Positions 47,981 through 56,937 of a stretch of DNA of 61,256 nucleotides are shown here, piece after piece. The translations under genes were made by a program, and so were the position numbers. The notes beneath the pieces are model-generated. The model searched no databases and had not been told where the DNA came from. It saw only the letters and a program-made list of their open reading frames with translations. Positions within the stretch are counted from its first letter, which is position 1; every line of letters begins with the position of its first letter. This DNA comes from Myxococcales bacterium (GTDB taxonomy: Bacteria; Myxococcota_A; Polyangia; Haliangiales; Haliangiaceae). Location of the stretch: contig CANKMW010000052.1 of the NCBI GenBank assembly GCA_947483555.1, forward strand, positions 1 to 61,256, in the 5' to 3' direction.

Positions 47981-50722
47981 ATGGCGACCGACGTCCGCTC
48001 CACTCGCGCCGCGCTCGAAGCCGGCTCTCTCTCGCCCGACGACGCCCTGCCCGTGCTGGTCGAGCTGGCGCGCGGCGCGCCGACCCGCAAGCAGCGCGCG
48101 CTGGCGTACCGACTGCTCGGTGACCTGGCTGGCCGCGCGTTCGGAGCCCGCTGGGAGATCGCCGAACGCGCAGCCTGGGCGCTGCTCGAGCTGGCGCGCA
48201 TCGTCGACTCCACCGACGAGCGCTGCGAGCTGTGCCTGGCCATGGGGCGCGGCTTCCGCAACGTGTGGCTGCTGCCCTACCTGCACCGCCGGCTGTCCGA
48301 CGACGATCCGACCATCGTCGCCGCCGCCGCCGCCGCCGCCGGCGGACTCGGCTTCCCGGCCCTCGAGGAGGCGGTGGTCGAGCTGATCACGCCCGACGCG
48401 CCGATCGCCCTGCGCCTGGCCGCGATCGCCGCCCTCGGCCGCATGGGCTCGGTCGGTGCCGCCGCGCGCCTGTGCCCGCTGCTGCTCGGCGATCCGCGCG
48501 AGGCCGCCGCCGCGCTCACCGCGCTCACCGAGATTCGCTCGCCGGTGGCCGTCGCCGACGCCGCGGCGCTGCTGGCCGCCGATCCCGAGCCCGAGATCAT
48601 CGTCGCCGCGGTCCGCTACCTCGCCGAGCTCGGCGCGCTCGAGGTGCTGCCGTCGCTGCGCCGGCTGGCCCGCGACGACGACGCCGAGCTGCGCACCGCC
48701 GCCAGCTTCGCGTCGCGCGCCTTCAAGGCCGAGCGCGGCCGCGACGCCGGTGAACGCTTCCTGATCGCCATGACCGAGCGCGATCGCGCGGTGCGCGCCG
48801 CGCTGGCGCGCCGCCTGCGCACCATCCCGACCGCCGAGATCCTCGAGCAGGCCGACGTGCTGCTCGAGGACGACGCCGAGGGCGTGGTCCAGGTGCTGGC
48901 CGAGATCCGCGAGTCCGAGGTCACCACCTACTTGCTCGGCCTGATCGCCCGCCCCGAGCTGTCCGAGATGGTCCGGGCCCGGGCCGCACTGGCGATCGAG
49001 GCCAACCTGCCGTGGGAGCGCGAGGCGCTGGGCGCCATCGCTGCCGACCCGGCCCAGGCCGAGTCGGTGCGGGCCGCCGCCGCGCAGTGTATGGGCGCGT
49101 TCGCCGATCTCGACGAGGTCTACAGCCGCATCGGGACGCTCGCCGACGCCGAGGCACCGGGGCTGCGCGGCTCGTTCCTGTGGGCGCTGCAGCTCGCGGC
49201 CCGCCCGGCCAAGCTGGTCGGCGCGCTGCGCAAGCGGACCCTCGACGCGGTCCGCCGCCTGCTCGGCGACGACGACGGCATGGTCCGCCGCCGCGCCGCC
49301 TACGTCGCCGGCAACCTGGCGCTGGGCGAGCTGGCGCCCGACCTGATCGCGTCGGCGAAGAAGACGCCCGACCCCGAGCAGCGCATCGCCGTGTTCACCG
49401 CCCTCGGCGAGCTGCACGGGCTCGAGACCTTCGCCGAGACGCTCGAGCTGGCGCGCAAGCCGGAGAAGACCGACACCGACCGCGTCGCGGTGGCCGCGCT
49501 GCGTACGCTGTCGTCGATCGTGGTCGCCAACCCGGGCCAGCCGCTCGATCTGGGACCGATCGCCGGCCGCCTGAGCCAGCTGTTCGCCTCGAGCGACGCC
49601 CTGGTGCGAGAGGCCGCGGTGCGGGTGGCCGGGCTGTCGCGCGGCGCCGTCGCCGCGCCCGTGGTCGCCAAGCTGGCCTCCGATCCGTCGCCGCGGGTGC
49701 GCGCCGAGGCGTTCACCGCCCTCGGCCGCCTCGGCGCCCGCGACGCCGAGCCGTCGTTGATCGCGGCCTTCCAGGACGCCGATCCGGCGATCCACGAGCG
49801 CGCCGCCCGCGCCCTGGTCGAGCTCGGCGGCCGCCGGGCGCTGGAGCACGTGCTCGGCTACGTCGGCGGCGAGGGTGACGACCGCGCCCGCGCCCACGTC
49901 GCCGCCCACCTGGCGATCCCGCCCGGCGAGGCGGCCCACTTCCTGCCGCTGGTCGACGCCGCGCTCGAACGCCTGGGCGCCGGCGACGCCGCCTACGAGC
50001 CGCTGCTCGGCGCCAAGCTCGAGCTGCTCGAGAGTCGGGCCGGCGGCGCCGTGTTGCCCGGCGACGTCGACGCCCAGATCGTCGGTGCCTTCCCGTCGTA
50101 CGGCCACATGGTCAAGCTCAAGGGCTTCGAGGCGCTGGTCAAGAGCCTGCGCACCGCCGAGTCGCTGTACCGCTCGACCTCGACGATCGAGGACGCCGAT
50201 CAATCGCCGCCGATCGTGCTGTGGATGAAGTGCCTCGAGAACTACGTCCACGCCTGGCTGGGCCAGAAGATGTCGAACGTGCAGCGCGAGCCGGTGGTGC
50301 TGTTCGAGTACGTCGACCGCGTCGCCGCCGCGTGGCCGACCTACCAGCGCTACGTCGGCGAACGCTGGAAGGACCAGGTCGAGATGGGGACCGCGCGCGT
50401 CGACGTGCCGCTGCGCTCGCTGGTCAACGCGCTGCGCGACTTCCAGGAGCACAAGCGCAAGCGCCTCGACTCGCCGCTGTCGGTGACCGAGTGGGCCCGC
50501 CTGGTCGTCTTCTTCGGCGTCGATCATGCCTCGGGTCCGAAGAACCTCTTCAAGCTGCCGGTCAAGGGCAGCGATCAGGTCATCCGCCTCGCGCACCGCC
50601 TGCACACCCTGGCCGCGGTCCGCAACCTGGTCACCCACCGCGCTGCGGCGTCGGGCTCGACCCTCGACGCCTTCCGCAAGAGCTACTACCTGTCGTTCGA
50701 GGATCTGGCCCAGATGGCGTAG
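47981..50722 (+). CDS. HEAT-repeat protein
   Basis: 913 residues from ATG 47981, which follows GATACT by seven bases. About fifteen or more HEAT/PBS-lyase-type helical pairs fill residues 1-690, for example LEVLPSLRRLARDDDAELRT and ALVREAAVRVAGLSRGAVAA. The last roughly 220 residues form a different helical domain (YVHAWLGQKMSNVQREPVVL ... LAAVRNLVTHRAAASG, in pieces). No signal peptide or membrane span. Probably a cytoplasmic scaffold. It stands between the two kinase operons with its own promoter; nothing defines its partner. Confidence 0.85.
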   Translation: MATDVRSTRAALEAGSLSPDDALPVLVELARGAPTRKQRALAYRLLGDLAGRAFGARWEIAERAAWALLELARIVDSTDERCELCLAMGRGFRNVWLLPYLHRRLSDDDPTIVAAAAAAAGGLGFPALEEAVVELITPDAPIALRLAAIAALGRMGSVGAAARLCPLLLGDPREAAAALTALTEIRSPVAVADAAALLAADPEPEIIVAAVRYLAELGALEVLPSLRRLARDDDAELRTAASFASRAFKAERGRDAGERFLIAMTERDRAVRAALARRLRTIPTAEILEQADVLLEDDAEGVVQVLAEIRESEVTTYLLGLIARPELSEMVRARAALAIEANLPWEREALGAIAADPAQAESVRAAAAQCMGAFADLDEVYSRIGTLADAEAPGLRGSFLWALQLAARPAKLVGALRKRTLDAVRRLLGDDDGMVRRRAAYVAGNLALGELAPDLIASAKKTPDPEQRIAVFTALGELHGLETFAETLELARKPEKTDTDRVAVAALRTLSSIVVANPGQPLDLGPIAGRLSQLFASSDALVREAAVRVAGLSRGAVAAPVVAKLASDPSPRVRAEAFTALGRLGARDAEPSLIAAFQDADPAIHERAARALVELGGRRALEHVLGYVGGEGDDRARAHVAAHLAIPPGEAAHFLPLVDAALERLGAGDAAYEPLLGAKLELLESRAGGAVLPGDVDAQIVGAFPSYGHMVKLKGFEALVKSLRTAESLYRSTSTIEDADQSPPIVLWMKCLENYVHAWLGQKMSNVQREPVVLFEYVDRVAAAWPTYQRYVGERWKDQVEMGTARVDVPLRSLVNALRDFQEHKRKRLDSPLSVTEWARLVVFFGVDHASGPKNLFKLPVKGSDQVIRLAHRLHTLAAVRNLVTHRAAASGSTLDAFRKSYYLSFEDLAQMA

Positions 50723-50732
50723 AGTCGGCGCG

Positions 50733-51722
50733 ATGCTGTCGCTCCGCTCGCTCTCCTTCGCCCTCGCCGCCTGGTGCGCGAACCTGCCGGCGTGTGATCT
50801 CGCTCCCCGCGTCACGGTCGATCCGGCACGCGAGCAATGGTCCGAGCTCGGCCCCAAAGCCAAGACTCGACTCGGCGAGCTCCGCGCCCGCCAGGCGGTG
50901 CTCGGCGGTCGGGTCGCGTCGCTGAACCTGCCGGCCGGCATCGACGATCCGCCGCTGCTGGCGCTGATCGCCGACCTGCAGGGCAAGCTCTCCGAGCTCG
51001 AGGGCATCGTGGCCGCGCTCGACCAGTCGACGTCGCAGGTCGCAGTCGACATCGACGCGACGCTGCAGAAGCGCGACAAGATCGCGGCGCGCCGGGCGGT
51101 CGACGCCGGCCGCGCCCGCCTCGACCAGGGCTACGCGGCCGCGCTGTCGCCGTTCGATCAGCTCGAGCAACGCCTGCCCGAGGCCGAGTCGGCGACCAGC
51201 CGCCACCTGGCCACGGTCGCCGCCGAGGACCAGCGCCTGGTGCGCATCGCGACCGAAGGCGGCGACATCGATCTCGCGGCGGTGCGGTTCCAGGGCGCGC
51301 AGCTCGATCTGGCCAACCCGGGCAGCAGGGCGTCGCTCGATCGCCTGCTGCGGTTCGGTAGCGCGTGTGAACGCCTGCGCGTGACGGTCACGGCGCACGT
51401 CGACGGCTTCGCGGATGCCAGCGGCAAGGTGCTGGCGCTGGCCCGCGCCGAGGCGGTGAAGGCGTTCCTGATCGCCAGCGGCATCCCGGCCGACCGCGTC
51501 GCCACCGGCCCCGATCCGGAGCGCGTCCAGGGCCGCGAGCACGTCAAGGTCACGGTCGGCACGCCGTGTCCGCCGCCCGGACAGGCCGAGCCGGCTGGCG
51601 CCCGCGTGGTTCCGGCCGGCGTGCCACAACCTGCCATGCCGCCGCCGCCGGTGCCGGTGCCAGCGCCGGTGCCAGCGCCGGTGGTCGAACGTGTGCCGCA
51701 GCCCACGCCAGTGACGCACTGA
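50733..51722 (+). CDS. OmpA-like lipoprotein with coiled coil
   Basis: 329 residues; ATG 50733 follows TAGAGT by seven bases. N-terminal signal ends in LPAC (lipobox). Residues about 40-175 are helical and heptad-like (ALIADLQGKLSELEGIVAAL). Residues about 195-275 resemble an OmpA C-terminal peptidoglycan-binding domain (RVTVTAHVDGFADASGKVLA, LARAEAVKAFLIASGIPADR), though the NxxLSxxRA signature is altered to KVLALARAEAV. A Pro-rich tail (PPPPVPVPAPVPAP) ends the protein. It would link the outer membrane to peptidoglycan. The kinase gene follows after 65 bases. Confidence 0.82.
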   Translation: MLSLRSLSFALAAWCANLPACDLAPRVTVDPAREQWSELGPKAKTRLGELRARQAVLGGRVASLNLPAGIDDPPLLALIADLQGKLSELEGIVAALDQSTSQVAVDIDATLQKRDKIAARRAVDAGRARLDQGYAAALSPFDQLEQRLPEAESATSRHLATVAAEDQRLVRIATEGGDIDLAAVRFQGAQLDLANPGSRASLDRLLRFGSACERLRVTVTAHVDGFADASGKVLALARAEAVKAFLIASGIPADRVATGPDPERVQGREHVKVTVGTPCPPPGQAEPAGARVVPAGVPQPAMPPPPVPVPAPVPAPVVERVPQPTPVTH

Positions 51723-51787
51723 TCGCCGACCCGATCGCGAAACTGAGCAGTTGACCCCTCGCCGACGAGCGGCGATCCTTCCGTGTC

Positions 51788-53251
51788 GTGATCGGCGCCG
51801 TGGTCGGCAACCATCGCATCGTCGCCCGCATCAGCGAGGGCGGCATGGGCGTGGTCTATCGCGCCGAGCACGCCATGCTGGGGCGGCCGGCCGCCATCAA
51901 GGTGCTGTTGCCGCAGTACTCGCACGCTCGCGAGGTGGTGGCGCGGTTCTTCAACGAGGCGCGGGCGACCTCGGCGGTGCGCCACCCCAACATCGTCGAG
52001 ATCTATGACTTCGGCCACCTGCCCGACGGGCAGGCGTACATCATCATGGAGTTCCTCGACGGCCAGACGCTGACCCAGCGCCTGCGGTCGCGGCCGGTCG
52101 GCGAGGGCGAGCTGATCATGTTCGCGCGCCAGATCGCGAGCGCGCTGGTCGCGGCGCACGATCGCGGCGTGGTCCACCGCGACCTGAAGCCCGACAACAT
52201 CATTTTGGTCGCCGATCCGGAGCAGCCCGGAGGCGTGCGCCCCAAGCTGGTCGACTTCGGGATCGCCAAGCTGGCCGATCCGGCGCTGGGCGCCAGCGCC
52301 ACGCGCACCGGCGCCATGATGGGGACGCCGACCTACATGTCGCCGGAGCAGTGCCGCGGCGCCGGCCAGGTCGATCACCGCAGCGACCTGTACTCGCTCG
52401 GCTGCATGATGTTCGAGGCGCTCGCCGGCCGGCCGCCGTTCGTCGCCGACGGACCGGGTGAGCTGATCGCGGCGCACCTGTTCGCCACCCCACCGCCGCT
52501 GGGTGCCAACGCGGTGGTCGCGGTGTCGGCGGAGCTGGAGCGGATGGTGATGTCGCTGCTGTCGAAGCGGCCCGAGGAGCGGCCGACGTCGGCGAGCGCG
52601 GTGGTGGCGATGCTCGATCGGATGGGCTCGGCGGCGCCGATGGCGCGGACGTCGGTGCCGATGGTGTTGCCAGCGACCGGCGGCGAGGCGAACGCGCAGC
52701 GTTCCTCGGTGCCAACCCCGACGACGCTGGGCGGCAGCGCGGCGGAGAGCGTGGGGGTGGTGGCAGCCGCGAGACGCGGGAAGCGCCGCTGGGCGCTGGC
52801 CGCGGGGATCGCGGCGGCGGTGGCAGTGGCCGGGGTGATCGCGATGAGCGCTGGCGGTGGTGGCGGCGAGGATGGGGCGGCAGCGGCAGCGGCGCCCGCA
52901 GCCGCGCCCGCAGCCGCAGCCGCAGCCGCACCCGCAGCCGGGACCGCGACCGGGACCGAAACCGAAACCGAAACCGGGACCGAAACCGGGACCGAAACCG
53001 GGACCGAAACCGGGACCGAAACCGGGACCGAAACCGAAACCGGGACCGCAGCCGCACCCGCAGCCGCACCCGCACCCGCACCCAAGCCCATCGCCGATCC
53101 GCCGCCGATGATCAACACCTCGCGGATCGACAAGCCGCCAGCCGTCCGCAAACCACCGGTGCGCAAACCACCGCGCGCGACGCAGCGGCCCAAGCCGACG
53201 ACCAAGCCGACGACCAAGCCGACGACGGGTCCGATCGAGACCGATCTGTGA
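51788..53251 (+). CDS. Ser/Thr protein kinase with C-terminal transmembrane segment and GTET repeats
   Basis: 487 residues, GTG start. Canonical kinase: ISEGGMGVVYRA, PAAIKVL, VVHRDLKPDN, LVDFGIAKL, GTPTYMSPEQC, DLYSLGCMMFEAL. One transmembrane helix (ALAAGIAAAVAVAGVIAMSA, about 332-352) places the tail outside; that tail has Ala-rich repeats, a run of GTET units, and a Pro/Lys/Thr-rich end (RPKPTTKPTTKPTT). No PASTA or other known sensor domain. It overlaps the PEGA gene by GTGA. By analogy with other Hanks kinases it phosphorylates cytoplasmic proteins in response to envelope signals. Confidence 0.93.
   Translation: MIGAVVGNHRIVARISEGGMGVVYRAEHAMLGRPAAIKVLLPQYSHAREVVARFFNEARATSAVRHPNIVEIYDFGHLPDGQAYIIMEFLDGQTLTQRLRSRPVGEGELIMFARQIASALVAAHDRGVVHRDLKPDNIILVADPEQPGGVRPKLVDFGIAKLADPALGASATRTGAMMGTPTYMSPEQCRGAGQVDHRSDLYSLGCMMFEALAGRPPFVADGPGELIAAHLFATPPPLGANAVVAVSAELERMVMSLLSKRPEERPTSASAVVAMLDRMGSAAPMARTSVPMVLPATGGEANAQRSSVPTPTTLGGSAAESVGVVAAARRGKRRWALAAGIAAAVAVAGVIAMSAGGGGGEDGAAAAAAPAAAPAAAAAAAPAAGTATGTETETETGTETGTETGTETGTETGTETETGTAAAPAAAPAPAPKPIADPPPMINTSRIDKPPAVRKPPVRKPPRATQRPKPTTKPTTKPTTGPIETDL
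52890..53100 (+). repeat. In-frame minisatellite encoding Ala-rich and GTET repeats
   Basis: Within the kinase gene, GCAGCCGCAGCC-type units flank a core of about ten dodecamers CCGGGACCGAAA or its half-unit variants. They read as repeated GTET/TETE in the protein. Unit length (12) and three-base multiples preserve frame, so copy number can vary without breaking the gene. It probably forms a variable-length extracytoplasmic spacer. Confidence 0.8.
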
Positions 53252-54309
53252 CCTGCCGCGCGCTCGCCGTCGCCCTCGCACTCCTGGCCCCGATCGCGGC
53301 GCACGCCGACGACGAAGCCGCCAAGAAGGAAGCCCGCGCGCTGCTCCAGGGCGGCAACAAGCTGCGCGAGGGCGGCGACCTCGCCGGCGCCCTCGCCTTG
53401 TTCGAGAGCGCCTACGCCAGGTACCCATCGGCGAAGATCCTGATCAACATCGGGACCACGCTTCGCGACCTGAAGCGCGAGGCCGACGCCGCCAACGTCT
53501 ACGCCCGCTACCTGGCGGCGCCCGATGTCGGCACGGATCGCGTCAAGGAGGTCCAGCGCATCCTGGCCGAGCTCGATCGTTCGCTCGGTCAGCTCACGAT
53601 CACGATCGAGCCCGCCGATGCCGAGGTCGCGATCGGCGGCGGCCCGTTCGTGGCGGCCGGCTTGCTCCCGCGCTGGCGCGTGGCGCCCGGTGTGGTCACC
53701 GTGCGCGCGCGCAAGGACGGATGGGAGCCGAGTGAGGCTACGGCGACCGTCAAGAAGGGCAAGACCGCGGCGGTGACGGTGCGGCTGGTGAAGTCCGCAG
53801 TGGTTGCGACGGCGGTGATCGTGCCCGTGGTCGAGAGCGGCGGTGGCGGCAGCGATGGCCCGGTGGACACCGGGCCGGACGCCGCGGTTCGCACCACCGT
53901 GGTACCAGCGCCGGCGTCGCGGATCGGGATCACCGCCCGCGCGCTCGTCGACGGTCGCGGCCGCGGCGCCGCCGGCGCCGCCGGGGCGCTGGTGCGGGTC
54001 CACGACCGGGTCGAGCTGCAAGCGGCGGCCATCTTCGCGCGCCCCGGCGAGCTCACGGTCGGCGCGTACGCGGCCGCGCACGTCGAGCTCGGCGATGGCG
54101 CCTGGCGCCCGCGACTGGTCGCCGGGCTGCCCGTGATCTTCGACGATGGCCCCCGGTTCAGCGGCCGCGCCGCCGCCGGCCTCGCCTGGTTCCCGTCGGC
54201 ACGCTTCGCCGTCGTCATCGAGCTTGGCGGCGAGTTTGCCCTCAACCCCGCCGCCGACATCGACGCCTGGCAGCTCACGCCGACCATCGGCGCCGAGGCG
54301 CACCTGTGA
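53248..54309 (+). CDS. Secreted TPR-PEGA protein with beta-rich C-terminal domain
   Basis: 353 residues, GTG overlapping the kinase stop. Signal peptide RALAVALALLAPIAAHA, a TPR-like region (KEARALLQGGNKLREGGDLA, LALFESAYARYPSAKILINI), a PEGA domain (about 112-175: GQLTITIEPADAEVAIGG, VTVRARKDGWEPSEATATV) and a linker. The C-terminal beta-rich region (AYAAAHVELGDGAWRPRLVA, AVVIELGGEFALNPAADI) may be a small outer-membrane-type barrel. Encoded between a kinase and an envelope protein, it is probably a periplasmic partner of this signalling unit. Confidence 0.8.
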   Translation: MTCRALAVALALLAPIAAHADDEAAKKEARALLQGGNKLREGGDLAGALALFESAYARYPSAKILINIGTTLRDLKREADAANVYARYLAAPDVGTDRVKEVQRILAELDRSLGQLTITIEPADAEVAIGGGPFVAAGLLPRWRVAPGVVTVRARKDGWEPSEATATVKKGKTAAVTVRLVKSAVVATAVIVPVVESGGGGSDGPVDTGPDAAVRTTVVPAPASRIGITARALVDGRGRGAAGAAGALVRVHDRVELQAAAIFARPGELTVGAYAAAHVELGDGAWRPRLVAGLPVIFDDGPRFSGRAAAGLAWFPSARFAVVIELGGEFALNPAADIDAWQLTPTIGAEAHL

Positions 54310-56174
54310 CGCCGCTCCGCCTCGCCGCCTGCGCGCTGGCCCTCGCCGCCGCTTCCGGCGTCGCGGCCTGTGAGCCACCCCAGGTCAGCACCGCGGCCCA
54401 GGAGCTGGTCTTCACGACGCCCGCGAACCACGACTTCGGCTCGCTGCCGATCGGCGCCACGTCAGCTCCCGCGCCGATCGTCGTCGCGGTGGCCGCGCTG
54501 ATGTTCGAGACCCACACCATCACCGACATCACCGAGGAGTGCGCCGACTTCTCGCTCGACCTGTCGATGATCGCGCTGCCGGCCGAGATCTCGCGCGAAT
54601 GCGGATGCCTCATGTGTGCGATCGGAGGCTGCACCACGGTCACGCAGCAGTTCGACGTCACGTTCTCGCCGACCATCGCCGGACCGCAGAGCTGCACGAT
54701 CACGATCACGATGACCGACGCGGTCGAGTACGTCACCGTCAGCGGCACCGGCGAGGCGCCGCCGCACGACCTGACCCTGCTGACGCCGCTGGAGCCGTCG
54801 CTGGCGTTCGGCGACGTCGTGGTCGGCCAGATCAGCTCGGTGCTGGCGATCACCATCCGCAGCGACGGCACCCAGGAGCTCAACGTCAGCGACGCCCGCC
54901 TGGTGTCCGGCGACGTCGGCCAGTTCACGGTCGGCAACGGCGGGCCCGGTGTGGTCCTGGCCGGCGAGAGCCACACCTACTCGATCTCGTGCACGCCGAC
55001 CGGCGCCGGCCCGCTCGGCGCCAGCTTCCAGATCGACAGCGATGACGGCGCCAGCCCGTTGCCGATCGCGCTGACCTGCAACGGCATCGTCTCCGACCTG
55101 GCGATCAGCCCCAGTCCGATCCAGTTCTCGGAGACCTTCGTCGGCCAGCCGTCGATCGGCGACGCGGTCCTTCAGAACACCGGCTCGGCGGCCATGGTCG
55201 TCGACAGCATCTCGGTCACCCCAGCGCAGTTCGCGGTCGTCGACCTCGCCGGCACGACCATCGTCCCGAACGCCACCGCCGTGGCCCGGATCACCTTCAC
55301 GCCCGACGACGCGTCGGTCGACAGCGACGTCCAGGGCACGCTCACCGTGACCTATGACGGCACCCAGACCCGCACCATCAACCTGATCGCGCCGGTGCGC
55401 AGCGCGGTGCTGTCGGTGACGCCCGGCGGCGAGGTCGACTTCGGTACCGTGTGCGGCGGCCAGTCGGCGAGCCGCCTGTTCGCGGCCCTCAACCTGGGCA
55501 CCGGGCGCTTCGAACTCACCAGCGCCACCGTCGCCGGCACCGGCTTCGCGCTGACCCGCGAACCGCCGAGCTACCCCGCCATCCTGCCCCCGCTCGGCGG
55601 CGGCACGGCCACCTTCGAGGTCACGGCGATGCCGCCCACCGGCGACGCCACCGGCACGCTCGCGCTCACCTCGAGCGTTCCCGACCTGGCGTCGGCGACC
55701 GTGCTCCTGCGCGCGACCGGCCAGGCCGATGGGGTCGCCGCCACCCCGACCGCCATCGAGTTCGACACCGTCGCGCTCGACCAGTCCTCGGGCGGCCGCG
55801 GCGTGCGCCTGACCAACTGCGACGACGTCCCCCTCGACGTGACCGGCGTGACCATCACCGGCCGCGATGCCGTCGAGTTCAGCGCCGTGTCCGACCTGCG
55901 CGTGCCGGGCGCCATCCCCGCCTTCGGCGGCGCCACCTGGCTGGTCCAGCTGTCGCCACGCACCGCCGGTGACAAGCTGGCGACGCTCGAGCTGGTCCAC
56001 GGCGCCGGCGTCACGCTGGTGGCGTTGACCGGCCAGGGCGCCGGCGACCTGCCCGACGATGACGGTCGCGGCTCGTACTACGCGTGCGATGCCGGCGGCG
56101 CACCCGGCACCGCCCCGCTCGCGCTCGTGCTCGTGCTCCTGCTCGCGCCCCGACCGCGCCGCCGCGCCGCTTGA
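54306..56174 (+). CDS. Choice-of-anchor-D repeat protein with MYXO-CTERM-like tail
   Basis: 622 residues, GTG overlapping the previous stop. N-terminal signal with lipobox-like VAAC. Five to six ASPM-SPD-2-Hydin/choice-of-anchor-D beta-sandwich repeats follow; each opens near an F..VVVGQ.S.....I.N.G type strand (LAFGDVVVGQISSVLAITI; IQFSETFVGQPSIGDAVLQN; VDFGTVCGGQSASRLFAALN; IEFDTVALDQSSGGRGVRL). The C-terminus YYACDAGG, then PLALVLVLLLAPRPRRRAA, fits the MYXO-CTERM sorting pattern: Cys, hydrophobic helix, basic end. It is therefore probably exported to the cell surface. Carrying both a lipobox and a sorting tail is unusual. Confidence 0.85.
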   Translation: MTPLRLAACALALAAASGVAACEPPQVSTAAQELVFTTPANHDFGSLPIGATSAPAPIVVAVAALMFETHTITDITEECADFSLDLSMIALPAEISRECGCLMCAIGGCTTVTQQFDVTFSPTIAGPQSCTITITMTDAVEYVTVSGTGEAPPHDLTLLTPLEPSLAFGDVVVGQISSVLAITIRSDGTQELNVSDARLVSGDVGQFTVGNGGPGVVLAGESHTYSISCTPTGAGPLGASFQIDSDDGASPLPIALTCNGIVSDLAISPSPIQFSETFVGQPSIGDAVLQNTGSAAMVVDSISVTPAQFAVVDLAGTTIVPNATAVARITFTPDDASVDSDVQGTLTVTYDGTQTRTINLIAPVRSAVLSVTPGGEVDFGTVCGGQSASRLFAALNLGTGRFELTSATVAGTGFALTREPPSYPAILPPLGGGTATFEVTAMPPTGDATGTLALTSSVPDLASATVLLRATGQADGVAATPTAIEFDTVALDQSSGGRGVRLTNCDDVPLDVTGVTITGRDAVEFSAVSDLRVPGAIPAFGGATWLVQLSPRTAGDKLATLELVHGAGVTLVALTGQGAGDLPDDDGRGSYYACDAGGAPGTAPLALVLVLLLAPRPRRRAA

Positions 56175-56187
56175 TACCATCGCGCTC

Positions 56188-56865
56188 ATGCTGCGCGAGC
56201 TCACCCACTTCTTCCGGCACGCGCCGGCGACGCTGCGCCTCAAGCGCACGCTGCCGCAGGCCGAGCTCTACGACCACGTGTGCGGCGCCGGTGACGACGC
56301 CGGCCTGGCCGCGTGGCGTGCCCAGCTGGTCGGCGACCTCGCCGGCGACATCCTCGAGGTCGGCGCCGGCACCGGCCTCATGTTCCGCCACTACGGCGCC
56401 GCCGCGCGCGTCACCGCGCTCGAGCCCGACGCGGCGTTCGCGGCCCTCGCGGCGCCGCGCGCCGCTGCGGCCACGGCCGTGCACATCGACATCATCGCCG
56501 GTACCGCCGAGGCGCTGCCCGGCCCGTCCCGCTCGCGCGACGGCGCCGTGGTCGGGCTGGTGCTGTGCTCGGTCGCCGATCCGGCCGCCGCGCTGGCCGA
56601 GCTGGCCCGCGTCCTGCGTCCCGGGGCGCCGCTCCGGCTCGTCGAGCACGTCCGCAGCCCACGCCTGGTCGCGGGCACGCTCATGCGCGCGACCAATCCG
56701 TTGTGGCGGGCCCTCAACGGCCAGGGCTGCAACATGCACCGCGATCCGCTGCCCGCGATCCGCGACGCCGGATTCACGATCGATCGCACCGAACCGTTCC
56801 AGATCTTCGCGCCCGGCATCCCGGCCTTCCCGATGCGCGCGATCTGGGCCCGCGCCGCGGGCTGA
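56188..56865 (+). CDS. Class I SAM-dependent methyltransferase
   Basis: 225 residues; ATG 56188 follows TACCAT by seven bases. SAM motif I is GDILEVGAGTGLMFRHYG, followed by the acidic post-I residue in VTALEPDAAF, motif II-like GAVVGLVLCSVADPAAAL and the strand APLRLVEHVRSPR. The pattern fits Methyltransf_11-type enzymes close to METTL7-like proteins; substrate unknown. Single gene, convergent with the cytochrome gene. Confidence 0.88.
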   Translation: MLRELTHFFRHAPATLRLKRTLPQAELYDHVCGAGDDAGLAAWRAQLVGDLAGDILEVGAGTGLMFRHYGAAARVTALEPDAAFAALAAPRAAAATAVHIDIIAGTAEALPGPSRSRDGAVVGLVLCSVADPAAALAELARVLRPGAPLRLVEHVRSPRLVAGTLMRATNPLWRALNGQGCNMHRDPLPAIRDAGFTIDRTEPFQIFAPGIPAFPMRAIWARAAG

Positions 56866-56879
56866 CGATCGCTCGTCCC

Positions 56880-56930
56880 GATCCCCGCTCGTCCTGGGCG
56901 AGGGCCGCAGGCCCGAGTCGAAGGACGGAC
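56880..56930. repeat. REP-like element
   Basis: CGTCCTGGGCGAGGGCCGC continues to CCGAGTCGAAGGACGG. The core GAGTCGAAGGACGG and the preceding TCCTG..CGAG reappear as an inverted pair inside the element at 61015-61251, so this is a dispersed short palindromic family. It lies between two convergent genes, a usual place for REP sequences. Confidence 0.5.
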
Positions 56931-56937
56931 CCGACCG

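Noticed and set aside
47954..51079. A 1,041-codon minus-strand frame opposite the HEAT gene
   Set aside because: Antisense shadow of a repeat gene; the plus strand has a -10 box, start and HEAT periodicity.
52890..53100. CRISPR array
   Set aside because: 12-base contiguous repeats in a coding frame, without unique spacers.
51158..53428. Minus-strand frame rich in GCGCGCGCG-type repeats opposite the kinase
   Set aside because: It mirrors the kinase's minisatellite; the kinase motifs on the plus strand are complete.
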